Notes: generated by a model from the letters alone, not told the origin. 5,592 nt of DNA from Erysipelotrichaceae bacterium UBA6182 (GCA_002422065.1 DITO01000079.1:1-5592); one strand, 5' to 3'; positions 1 through 5,242 are shown, counted from the first letter of the stretch. Numbers and translations are program-made.

Positions 1-1
1 T

Positions 2-400
2 GTTGATGATATGACATATCGTGGTGTCGCAACTCTGACCGATGCTGACCATGACGGTGCTGGACATATTTCACCTTTGATTGTTGCTTTTTTCTACAAG
101 TTTTGGCCTCGACTTCTGACAGAGAAGCGTATTCATATCACTCGGTCGCCAATTATGATTTCTACAAACGGTAAAGATGTCAAATGGTTCTTTACGTATG
201 ATGAAGCAAATGAATTTAAGGCAGACTGTAAAGGTTATACACATCGTTATATCAAAGGACTGGGATCATTGACCGAACGGGAATATGATCGTGTTATCAA
301 TGATCCGGTTCTCGATACTGTTACGGTCGATGATGCGAATTATTTTCAAGTCATGTTTGGTAATGATGTATCTCTACGAAAGGAAATCATGACAAAATGA
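2..400 (+). CDS. 39: Phage type II DNA topoisomerase large subunit, C-terminal TOPRIM part (partial at 5' end)
   Basis: This is the C-terminal end of the ATPase/TOPRIM subunit of the phage type II topoisomerase, which with the gp52-type subunit passes duplex DNA through a double-strand break during replication. The frame is open to the left edge, so the gene starts outside the window. An internal ATG at 11 is not taken as the start because it lies inside the conserved domain. The TOPRIM metal-binding motif DADHDG is encoded at 41-58 and the RYIKGLGSL motif (compare the KGLGE region of GyrB) near 242-268. The end of the protein, with its LRKE-IM(T/S) ending, closely resembles T4 gp60 as I recall it. 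In T4 this part is a separate gene (60). Whether it is fused to gene 39 here cannot be seen. The stop overlaps the next gene as ATGA. Confidence 0.95.
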   Translation, partial: VDDMTYRGVATLTDADHDGAGHISPLIVAFFYKFWPRLLTEKRIHITRSPIMISTNGKDVKWFFTYDEANEFKADCKGYTHRYIKGLGSLTEREYDRVINDPVLDTVTVDDANYFQVMFGNDVSLRKEIMTK

Positions 401-600
401 AAGACACTATCGTTTCCATTCTATCCGAACTTCTTATGGTTGCATTTTGCTTAGGTATTGCAGTTATTTTATTGCCTTCAATGTCAATACAAACTGCTTT
501 TATTGTGGCTGTAGTACTTTATGCCTTTTCTACTCTAGTTTATCTATTGTGTAATTTTACTATTAAAACATTTATAAAGGGATTCCGTGAAAATGAGTGA
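397..600 (+). CDS. Small two-helix membrane protein between topoisomerase subunits
   Basis: This 67-residue protein is not one I recognise. Two strongly hydrophobic stretches, about residues 5-27 and 31-53, are separated by a short PSMS turn and followed by a basic tail (KTFIKGFRENE). This predicts an inner-membrane hairpin with both ends in the cytoplasm. Its ATG overlaps the upstream topoisomerase stop (ATGA) and its own stop overlaps the start of the medium subunit, so all three genes are probably translated in a coupled way. An AGGAAA Shine-Dalgarno at 381-386 lies 10 nt before the ATG. Its place inside the topoisomerase operon suggests co-expression early in infection. A role in tethering topoisomerase or replication to the membrane is speculation. 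Confidence 0.8.
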   Translation: MKDTIVSILSELLMVAFCLGIAVILLPSMSIQTAFIVAVVLYAFSTLVYLLCNFTIKTFIKGFRENE

Positions 601-1978
601 GTTGACAGATTTTTTCAGTGATGATAGTATTGAATCAAAAGAAAAGGAAATGTCTCCCATGATTCGTGAATACCCTATTTCCAAAGTTGCGAAAACTGAG
701 TGGCTTGATTTTGCCATGTATACAGTAGAGTCTCGTGCTATACCTAATATGATAGATGGGATGAAGCCCGTTCAGCGCTTCTACGTATATTCTTCTATTA
801 AGAATAGTAAAACTGATTTTAAAAAGGTCAGTGCCGTATCTGGTGTTGTTTCAGACTACGGCTATAATCATGGTGAAAGTTCAGCGGCAGGCGCTGGCCA
901 ATTGATGGCAGCTGATTGGGCTAATAATATTTGTCTAGTTGAAGGTCGTGGTTCTTTTGGAACTCGATTGGTTCAAGCTGCTGCCGCTCCGCGATATACA
1001 TATACTCGTTTGCACAAAAACTTTAGCAAGTATATTATGGACATTGATCTTTCTCCTATCCACGACGATCCTGAACATGAACCACCGGCATTTTACGTTC
1101 CTGCCATCCCTCTTGTTTTAGCTAATGGCGTGAAGGGTATTGCCACTGGTTTTGCTACTAATATCCTCCCCAGGGATCCAGTTGATTTGGTTCGTGCATG
1201 TAAAGAATACATCGAAACTCGCAACATCAACCAAAAAGTTCGCATACAATTTCCAGATTTTACTGGTACTGTTACTTATAACCCAGAAGAAATGAGGTAT
1301 TTCTGTAATGGTATATTTGAACGCAAAGGTAAAACTGTTCTTTTAATCACTGAAGTACCTTATGGATATGATCGAGAAGGTTATGTTCAGGTTCTTGATA
1401 AACTTGAGGAAAAGGGTGATATTGTTGGATATGATGATCTTTGTGATAAAACTGGTTTTCGTTTTGAAGTAAAACTAAAACTCAATACATCAGCATCATG
1501 GGATGATGAAAAAATTATCCGCGAATTTAAACTGGCTAAACCTTATGCCGAAAATTTGACTGTTATTGATCATCGCGGTAAGCTAAAAGAATATACAGAT
1601 GAACGTGATTTGGTACGCGATTTCTGTGACTACCGTATGACTATTCTTCAAAAGCGAATTGATCTTCGTAAATCCGAGTTTACTGAAGATGCTCGGTGGT
1701 TGAAAGTCAAAATGCAATTTATTCAAGCTGTACTTGACGATAAAATTAAGTTTAAAGGCAAGAAAAAAGATGAAGTTGGTTCTCAAATTCTAGAAAATAC
1801 TGAAGCAATTCAAGATGACATTGATCGTCTTCTTCGTCTTAACATTATGAGTCTTACTGTTGAAATGGTAAAACAGCTTGAAAAAGAAATTAAGGAAGCA
1901 CAAAAACAACTGCAGTTCTGGTCTAAGACTACAACTAAAGAACAATATCTGAACGATTTGTTTGAATTGTCAGCTTAA
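593..1978 (+). CDS. 52: Phage type II DNA topoisomerase medium subunit (gp52-like)
   Basis: This is the complete DNA breakage-reunion subunit, homologous to T4 gp52 and to the N-terminal part of GyrA/ParC. At 461 residues it is close to T4 gp52 (about 440) and lacks the GyrA C-terminal beta-pinwheel. Conserved stretches include AMYTVESRAIPNMIDG-KPVQRF near the N-terminus, the GYNHGE helix-turn-helix region, and QAAAAPRYTYTR, in which the Tyr at about residue 135 is the predicted catalytic tyrosine (equivalent to GyrA Tyr122). A PAFYVPAIPLVLANGV-GIATGFAT block follows, and a charged coiled-coil region (KQLEKEIKEAQKQ) lies near the end. I chose the ATG at 593, which is 10 nt after AAGGGA (577-582). 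A GTG two codons upstream (587) would be only 4 nt from it and is the alternative start. The start overlaps the membrane-protein stop by 8 nt. Confidence 0.96.
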   Translation: MSELTDFFSDDSIESKEKEMSPMIREYPISKVAKTEWLDFAMYTVESRAIPNMIDGMKPVQRFYVYSSIKNSKTDFKKVSAVSGVVSDYGYNHGESSAAGAGQLMAADWANNICLVEGRGSFGTRLVQAAAAPRYTYTRLHKNFSKYIMDIDLSPIHDDPEHEPPAFYVPAIPLVLANGVKGIATGFATNILPRDPVDLVRACKEYIETRNINQKVRIQFPDFTGTVTYNPEEMRYFCNGIFERKGKTVLLITEVPYGYDREGYVQVLDKLEEKGDIVGYDDLCDKTGFRFEVKLKLNTSASWDDEKIIREFKLAKPYAENLTVIDHRGKLKEYTDERDLVRDFCDYRMTILQKRIDLRKSEFTEDARWLKVKMQFIQAVLDDKIKFKGKKKDEVGSQILENTEAIQDDIDRLLRLNIMSLTVEMVKQLEKEIKEAQKQLQFWSKTTTKEQYLNDLFELSA

Positions 1979-2006
1979 ATAGAAACAAAAATGAAAGAAC
2001 TATATC

Positions 2007-2618
2007 ATGTCTTCACGTGTTCAACTTATGAAACAAAAGGGTCTTATCAGCCCTCCGAAATGGCTTCCACAGAATATCCATTATGAAGTTATGACAGGCT
2101 CTGTAAGTTATGCTTGTTCATCTGATACATCTGATATGGATGTTGTGGGTTTCTGTATGCCACCTAAGGATGATATTTTTCCGCATCTTCGCGGCGAAAT
2201 TCCTGGTTTTGGATTTCAACATAAACGGTTTGAAGTATGGCAAGAACATCACATCATGGATAAAGAAGCTCGTCAGGAATATGATTTCAGCATCTATTCA
2301 ATTGTGAAGTTCTTTCAGCTTGCAATGGAAAACAACCCGAATATGGTTGATATTTTATTCACGCCACAACGATGTGTACTTTATTGTTCTGCAGTTGCTC
2401 AAATTGTTCGTGATAATCGCAAACTATTTTTAACAAAGAACTCTTACCATAAGTTCCGCGGTTATGCTTATGCCTCTTTAAGCAAGTTAGGTAATAGAGC
2501 TACTGCTATGGAAACTGAAAAGAAGACGCCAAAGAATATCAAAGATATTCTATCAAAAATCAATCCGAGCGATCTACAGTTCCTTATTGAAGAAAAAAAT
2601 AAGCGAAATTTAACATAA
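2007..2618 (+). CDS. Predicted nucleotidyltransferase, N-terminal half of a split gene (catalytic core)
   Basis: This is the N-terminal 203 residues of a pol-beta-superfamily nucleotidyltransferase resembling the YcgL/RlaP-like predicted nucleotidyltransferases common in phages. The signature G31-S32 followed by D43-x-D45 (GSVSYACSSDTSDMDVVG) is the metal- and nucleotide-binding motif. D93 in the EYDFSIYS segment is the probable third carboxylate. The KFFQLAMENNPNMVDILF and KFRGYAYASL helices are family-like. The reading frame ends at TAA (2616-2618), just where a foreign endonuclease gene begins. The rest of the family fold is encoded at 3604-4053. All three putative catalytic acids lie in this half. 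The Shine-Dalgarno is poor (AAAGAA, 1994-1999). The substrate is unknown. Nine of its ten Arg codons are CGN, like the other core genes. Confidence 0.85.
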   Translation: MSSRVQLMKQKGLISPPKWLPQNIHYEVMTGSVSYACSSDTSDMDVVGFCMPPKDDIFPHLRGEIPGFGFQHKRFEVWQEHHIMDKEARQEYDFSIYSIVKFFQLAMENNPNMVDILFTPQRCVLYCSAVAQIVRDNRKLFLTKNSYHKFRGYAYASLSKLGNRATAMETEKKTPKNIKDILSKINPSDLQFLIEEKNKRNLT

Positions 2619-2625
2619 AATCTGT
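2617..2625 (+). repeat. Left copy of 9-bp direct repeat flanking the endonuclease insert
   Basis: AAAATCTGT, beginning in the TAA stop of the N-half gene. It matches the copy at 3617-3625 exactly, and with a 2-nt gap the match extends to a following GAT. It looks like a target-site duplication or a homing-site footprint. Confidence 0.75.
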
Positions 2626-2627
2626 GA

Positions 2628-2672
2628 TTATGCCTACTCCTTAGTATAAATAAAGGAAAGGAGCAGGCATAA
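2628..2672 (+). promoter_or_regulatory. RNA hairpin sequestering the endonuclease ribosome-binding site
   Basis: The left arm at 2628-2642 (TTATGCCTACTCCTT) pairs with the right arm at 2658-2672 (AAGGAGCAGGCATAA) in 14 of 15 positions, with one A-C mismatch, around a 15-nt loop. The right arm contains the Shine-Dalgarno AAGGAG (2658-2663), 8 nt before the ATG, and ends on the A of the start codon. On transcripts that read through from upstream, the ribosome-binding site would be hidden. The loop holds a late promoter, so a late transcript would lack the left arm. This matches the control known for I-TevI and some free-standing phage homing endonucleases. The operation of the switch here is inferred. 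Confidence 0.85.
2645..2652 (+). promoter_or_regulatory. T4-type late promoter for the homing endonuclease gene
   Basis: An exact TATAAATA octamer, the T4 late promoter recognised by the gp55/gp33-modified polymerase with the gp45 clamp. With the usual -13 to -6 placement, transcription would start near 2658, at the first base of the hairpin's right arm. That gives a leader of about 14 nt with a free AAGGAG. Its position inside the loop of the sequestering hairpin argues strongly that it is used. Confidence 0.82.
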
Positions 2673-3607
2673 TGATAAAAGAACGAGTAGAACTACTAGT
2701 AGAAAATAAGATCTATGTTTGGAGAAACAAAAAGTCTGGAAGGTTTTTGACACTATGTCAAAAACGTGTTCTTGATGCGCGCTTGTCTATATCACAGATT
2801 GATCTGTCTGCATATTCAAAAGTCAGTTCAAGAATAGAAGAAACCTTATATCGTTTCTTCACAGACGATATATCCGAAAAACTGTGTATATATTGTAAAG
2901 AAAAAAGAAACTCGTTCATCAGTATAGATAATGGTTGGACTACTTTTTGCTCTAATTCTTGTGCGAGTAAGTACAAAGCTGAAAACGGTATAACATGGGT
3001 AAACACTGCTGGCTGGAAACACAGTGACGCAACTAAGAAAAAGATGTCTGAAAATCATGCTGATTTTAGAGGAGACAAGAACCCACTTAGAATCAGTATA
3101 GAAAATGATCCTTCTATTAGGGAAGAACTCAGCAGAAGAACTAAGAAAAGATGGGATTCCTACAGTAAAGAAGAAAGGAATCAAATAAGAGAAACATTTT
3201 CAAAGGCGCAATTACTAAACCCTAGAGATTCAGCCTCTTATCACAAAAATCATAAAGCAGGATGGTTCGAATCAACTAAAGCAGACAAACGATTGTTTTA
3301 TAGATCATCTTGGGAAAGAATTGTATGTGAGCATCTCGAAAACAACACCAAAGTAAGAAAATTTCAAACAGAACCATTTGCGATACCTTATACAGACGCA
3401 GAAGGCCTTACACGACATACAAAAGTAGATTTCTTTGTAGAACATGAAGATGGAAACGCAATAATAGAAGTCAAGCCATCAGTTTTTGTTGACAAAGGCA
3501 ATACACCGTATAAAATAGAAACATATAAAGAATATGCAGAACAGAATCACTTGCGTTTCTTTCTGATAACTGAAAAAGAACTCAAACATCTTGAGGATAT
3601 ATTATGA
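2672..3607 (+). CDS. Putative homing endonuclease: zinc finger, NUMOD3-like motif, TnsA-like PD-(D/E)XK nuclease
   Basis: A 311-residue protein inside the split nucleotidyltransferase gene. Visible modules in order are as follows. First comes a Cys4 zinc-binding site, C72-x2-C75-x17-C93-x3-C97. Next is a NUMOD3-like DNA-binding motif at about 116-139 (HSDATKKKMSENH...G-KNP), then a basic helical linker (145-205). The C-terminal nuclease domain (about 208-311) has E215 in SSWE, D253 in KVDFF and E266-V-K268 in IIEVKP. This is the E...D...ExK layout of PD-(D/E)XK enzymes such as Tn7 TnsA. It probably cuts unsplit alleles so that the element spreads by repair. Sixteen of 23 Arg codons are AGA/AGG, against none of eight in the C-half downstream, which suggests separate origin. 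Strong SD AAGGAG. Translation is probably confined to late transcripts. The stop overlaps the next ATG (ATGA). The cut site is unknown. Confidence 0.82.
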   Translation: MIKERVELLVENKIYVWRNKKSGRFLTLCQKRVLDARLSISQIDLSAYSKVSSRIEETLYRFFTDDISEKLCIYCKEKRNSFISIDNGWTTFCSNSCASKYKAENGITWVNTAGWKHSDATKKKMSENHADFRGDKNPLRISIENDPSIREELSRRTKKRWDSYSKEERNQIRETFSKAQLLNPRDSASYHKNHKAGWFESTKADKRLFYRSSWERIVCEHLENNTKVRKFQTEPFAIPYTDAEGLTRHTKVDFFVEHEDGNAIIEVKPSVFVDKGNTPYKIETYKEYAEQNHLRFFLITEKELKHLEDIL

Positions 3608-4053
3608 CTACTCTTGAAAATCTGTCTGATGAAGAACTTCTGGCACTCGATTCGTGGTTCCAAGGGTTATCAAAACGTGAAAAAGAAACTACGGTAAAAG
3701 GTACGGATACCAAGTTTGCTTATCACGTGATTCGACTTGCCCTTGAGGGTGAACAAATTCTTATGGAACATGACCTGGACATTGAACGAAATGCTGAAAT
3801 TTTGAAAGCAGTTCGTCGTGGTGATTGGAGTGAAGAAAAACTTCGTAGTTGGTTCGATGCAAAAGAAAAACATCTTGAAGAACTTTATACAAAGTCTACT
3901 CTTCGGCATTCACCAGATGAAGAAGCGATTAAGGATCTTCTGATGAACTGCTTGGAACAACACTATGGTTCTCTGGATCAAGCAGTAAAGCGAGAAGTTC
4001 CAGTAGATAAGTTAATTGCTGAAATGAAGGCAGTTATTGAAAAGTACAGTTAA
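3604..4053 (+). CDS. Predicted nucleotidyltransferase, C-terminal half of a split gene
   Basis: These 149 residues continue the nucleotidyltransferase begun at 2007. The segments TKFAYHVIRLALEGEQIL, DLDIERN, AVRRGDWS, LEELYTKSTL and LLMNCLEQHYGSLDQA have the character of the helical C-terminal region of YcgL/RlaP-like family members. No catalytic acids of the motif are here. The first four residues (MTTL) come from the insert. The sequence from Glu5 on (codon at 3616) is in register with the N-half, and together they would make about 348 residues. The ATG overlaps the endonuclease stop and has GAGG (3593-3596) 7 nt upstream inside the endonuclease gene, so translation can be independent or coupled. 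All eight Arg codons are CGN. The two halves probably associate to form one enzyme, which is inferred. Confidence 0.8.
   Translation: MTTLENLSDEELLALDSWFQGLSKREKETTVKGTDTKFAYHVIRLALEGEQILMEHDLDIERNAEILKAVRRGDWSEEKLRSWFDAKEKHLEELYTKSTLRHSPDEEAIKDLLMNCLEQHYGSLDQAVKREVPVDKLIAEMKAVIEKYS
3617..3625 (+). repeat. Right copy of 9-bp direct repeat flanking the endonuclease insert
   Basis: AAAATCTGT, codons 5-8 region of the C-half (E-N-L-S). It lies exactly 1000 bp from the left copy and marks where host-gene sequence resumes. The base before it is G, so the codon reads GAA where the left copy reads TAA. Confidence 0.75.
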
Positions 4054-4343
4054 ACTTTGAACTTAAGAAGAGGATCGTGAACCCAACTTATTTCTGCAAA
4101 TATAAGGTAATTCACAACCTCTTCTTTTGTCATATCAAACCATTCACCTTTTAATCTTTTATATCCGATATCTTTATGCAAGAATTTTTCTAGCATTTTA
4201 ACTCTATCAGATGATACTTCTATAGAATGATGCAAATACAACTTTTCTGCATTTCCAGTTTGAAGTTGTAGTAGACGAGATTTTGGATCTTTGCTTAGAC
4301 CTATTTTCTGTCTAGTATCTGTTCCTATAGCATATATGTACAT
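4050..4343 (-). CDS. T5orf172/MUG113-type GIY-YIG nuclease-family protein
   Basis: A 97-residue protein on the opposite strand. MYIYAIG at residues 1-7 and QKIG at 12-15 form the degenerate GIY...YIG pair. R23 in SRLLQLQTGN, E52 in LEKFLHK, and KGEWFDMT (65-72) complete the pattern of the T5orf172/Mug113 branch of the GIY-YIG superfamily. R23 and E52 are the expected catalytic residues. It converges on the split nucleotidyltransferase, and the stop codons overlap by 4 nt. It is the only minus-strand gene seen, and three of its four Arg codons are AGA, so it was probably acquired separately. A free-standing mobile endonuclease is likely but unproven. No Shine-Dalgarno is visible. An exact late promoter lies 5 bp upstream, so a leaderless late mRNA is possible. 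Confidence 0.78.
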   Translation of the reverse strand: MYIYAIGTDTRQKIGLSKDPKSRLLQLQTGNAEKLYLHHSIEVSSDRVKMLEKFLHKDIGYKRLKGEWFDMTKEEVVNYLIFAEISWVHDPLLKFKV

Positions 4344-4348
4344 GGTAA

Positions 4349-4356
4349 TATTTATA
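4349..4356 (-). promoter_or_regulatory. T4-type late promoter for the minus-strand GIY-YIG gene
   Basis: Exact TATAAATA on the minus strand, reading from 4356 down to 4349. With standard late-promoter geometry the start point falls near 4343, the A of the gene's ATG, which would make a nearly leaderless transcript. It would also run antisense into the 3' part of the split nucleotidyltransferase if not terminated. Confidence 0.65.
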
Positions 4357-4363
4357 ATTGGTT

Positions 4364-4393
4364 GTTTACATCCATATAGAAACGTGATATTAT
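4364..4393 (+). promoter_or_regulatory. Early (sigma70-type) promoter of the 4420-5115 operon
   Basis: GTTTACA at 4364-4370 (-35 hexamer TTTACA, 4365-4370) is followed after 17 bp by TATTAT (4388-4393). The extended GTTTAC -35 is typical of T4 early promoters. Transcription would start near 4400, about 20 nt before the first gene, leaving room for its AAAGGAGA Shine-Dalgarno (4406-4413). Confidence 0.75.
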
Positions 4394-4419
4394 TTTAGAT
4401 ATGTGAAAGGAGAACGTCT

Positions 4420-4623
4420 ATGAAAATTGCAAATATAACTTTGGTTCGAGATGAACCTGCAACTGCTACTATTATAGCAAAGCAATACATCGAATCAATT
4501 CCATTCTGGAAGATTACATGGACACCAAATCATGTAGTTTTTCATACAAAAGAAGACGATGAAAATGAAATTTTGGCCTATCGTTCTGATAGAATTTATG
4601 AACTTGTAACAGAAGATCTTTAA
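4420..4623 (+). CDS. Small hypothetical phage protein
   Basis: A 67-residue acidic protein that I do not recognise. There is no signal peptide, membrane segment or clear motif. The sequence alternates short predicted strands (ITLV, WKITWT, HVVFHT, EILAYR) around an early helix (ATATIIAKQYIESI) and ends acidic, consistent with a small compact alpha/beta fold. A strong Shine-Dalgarno AAAGGAGA (4406-4413) lies 6 nt before the ATG, and an early promoter lies just upstream. It is therefore probably an abundant early product, first gene of a three-gene unit. One base separates its stop from the next start. Confidence 0.8.
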   Translation: MKIANITLVRDEPATATIIAKQYIESIPFWKITWTPNHVVFHTKEDDENEILAYRSDRIYELVTEDL

Positions 4624-4624
4624 G

Positions 4625-5002
4625 ATGACTCACATCATAACTTTTATGAAACACGATTCTCTCGTTGAAAAATTTGTTAATTTTATCTGTAAAGAATTGG
4701 ATATTGAACCTCTTAAGCTTACTATTGCTTCCTACGATGAAGATGATAATCTTAATGGTCTTTGTATGGATGAATCTGATAGCGAATTTATTATTCTTGT
4801 CAAAGAAACTGATCGCAATATCGGTGAAATTTTCACGACAATTGCACATGAAATGATCCATGTAAAGCAATATATGAAAGAAAACCTAGGTTGGTTTTTA
4901 GACAATCGTAAAGATATTCCTTATATGGATCGTTGGTGGGAAAAAGAAGCATTCAAAGATGCGGTACCTCTAGTTGAAAAATTTGCGAGTACATTCAAAT
5001 GA
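4625..5002 (+). CDS. Putative zinc metallopeptidase (HExxH) of a phage SprT-like type
   Basis: A 125-residue protein with the zinc-binding helix IAHEMIHVKQY. H75, E76 and H79 form HExxH, with E76 as the general base. The downstream WWEKEAF segment (104-110) offers Glu106 or Glu108 as the third ligand, as in phage relatives that carry a (P/W)WE-x-EA motif. There is no signal peptide, so it would act in the cytoplasm. The target is unknown. SprT-like enzymes act on DNA-protein crosslinks, but assignment to that family is tentative. It starts 1 bp after the previous stop with a weak Shine-Dalgarno, so it is probably translationally coupled. A second in-frame Met (4646) is possible. The stop overlaps the next start (ATGA). 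Confidence 0.8.
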   Translation: MTHIITFMKHDSLVEKFVNFICKELDIEPLKLTIASYDEDDNLNGLCMDESDSEFIILVKETDRNIGEIFTTIAHEMIHVKQYMKENLGWFLDNRKDIPYMDRWWEKEAFKDAVPLVEKFASTFK

Positions 5003-5115
5003 CTTATAAAATTATCGCAGGTCCTACTCAAATGCGAGTGGAAAGAAACTTTATTCTGAAAATGTCGAAAAAGTTTGATTTTTATATGAAATCAATGAAA
5101 ACGCGTTATAAATAA
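4999..5115 (+). CDS. Small basic peptide (38 aa), coupled to the metallopeptidase gene
   Basis: A short ORF that begins in an ATGA overlap with the metallopeptidase stop and ends at TAA (5113-5115). The peptide begins MTYKIIAGPTQMRVER and is rich in Lys, Arg and Met, with no recognisable domain. The overlap with the upstream stop and the absence of any gap support real translation by coupling. Its last codons (TAT AAA TAA) are at the same time an exact late promoter, an economical use of sequence. No function is proposed. Confidence 0.55.
   Translation: MTYKIIAGPTQMRVERNFILKMSKKFDFYMKSMKTRYK
5107..5114 (+). promoter_or_regulatory. T4-type late promoter inside the end of the 38-aa gene
   Basis: Exact TATAAATA formed by the last codons of the preceding small gene. 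Start near 5120, about 20 nt before the ATG at 5141. The transcript would be short, since a strong terminator follows at 5280-5307. Confidence 0.7.
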
Positions 5116-5140
5116 AATTACATAATTAATAGAGAGAAAA

Positions 5141-5242
5141 ATGACTTCTTTACATCAACCCTCCACATTGGCTCAATGGACACAGGATAATAATTCTGTT
5201 CGCCCGCTTGCGCGTATAGGTAGAGGAATAAGGCTGCTTTGA
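5141..5242 (+). CDS. Possible 33-codon late peptide or truncated gene start
   Basis: ATG to TGA encoding 33 residues that begin MTSLHQPSTLAQWTQDNN and end RIGRGIRLL. It lies just downstream of a late promoter with a modest purine-rich Shine-Dalgarno (AGAGAGAAA, 5131-5139). No family is recognised. The second half is Arg-rich and unusually GC-rich for this window (CGCCCGCTTGCGCG). The stop codon is the last part of the left arm of a long hairpin. It could be a genuine tiny late protein, a leader peptide controlling the following terminator, or the 5' stub of a gene cut off by insertion of the terminator-promoter cassette. Confidence 0.4.
   Translation: MTSLHQPSTLAQWTQDNNSVRPLARIGRGIRLL

Larger units (their letters stand above)
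2617..3616 (+). mobile_element. Homing-endonuclease insertion splitting the nucleotidyltransferase gene
   Basis: This is inferred foreign DNA of exactly one repeat unit plus insert (1000 bp). AAAATCTGT occurs at 2617-2625 and again at 3617-3625, and codon boundaries on the two sides fall in the same register (2616 and 3616 both start codons). Reading N-half codons up to 2615 and then C-half codons from 3616 gives an uninterrupted protein. The left copy is preceded by T, giving the TAA stop, and the right by G, giving GAA. The insert supplies a stop for the N-half, a regulatory hairpin, the endonuclease gene, and an SD and ATG for the C-half. No group I intron core would fit in the 53 nt before the endonuclease, and no space is left after it. 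No intein motifs flank the break. Confidence 0.8.

Noticed and set aside
446..470. MotA-box-like TTTGCTTA followed by TATTTT, a possible middle promoter for gene 52
   Set aside because: The -10 is poor, the spacing (11 bp) is at the limit, and the site lies in hydrophobic coding sequence where such words are common.
1991..2086. Short ORF starting MKELYHVF upstream of the nucleotidyltransferase
   Set aside because: No Shine-Dalgarno, and it overlaps the clearly conserved start of the nucleotidyltransferase in another frame.
2007..4053. Trans-splicing or split-intein rescue of the broken nucleotidyltransferase
   Set aside because: The N-half tail lacks an intein start (no Cys/Ser block A motif) and the C-half start lacks the HN-(C/S/T) end. 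Only 53 nt separate the N-half from the endonuclease and none separates the endonuclease from the C-half, leaving no room for a group I intron core.
4041..4058. AAAGT/ACTTT hairpin between the convergent genes as a bidirectional terminator
   Set aside because: Only 5 A/T-rich base pairs and no T-tract on either strand.
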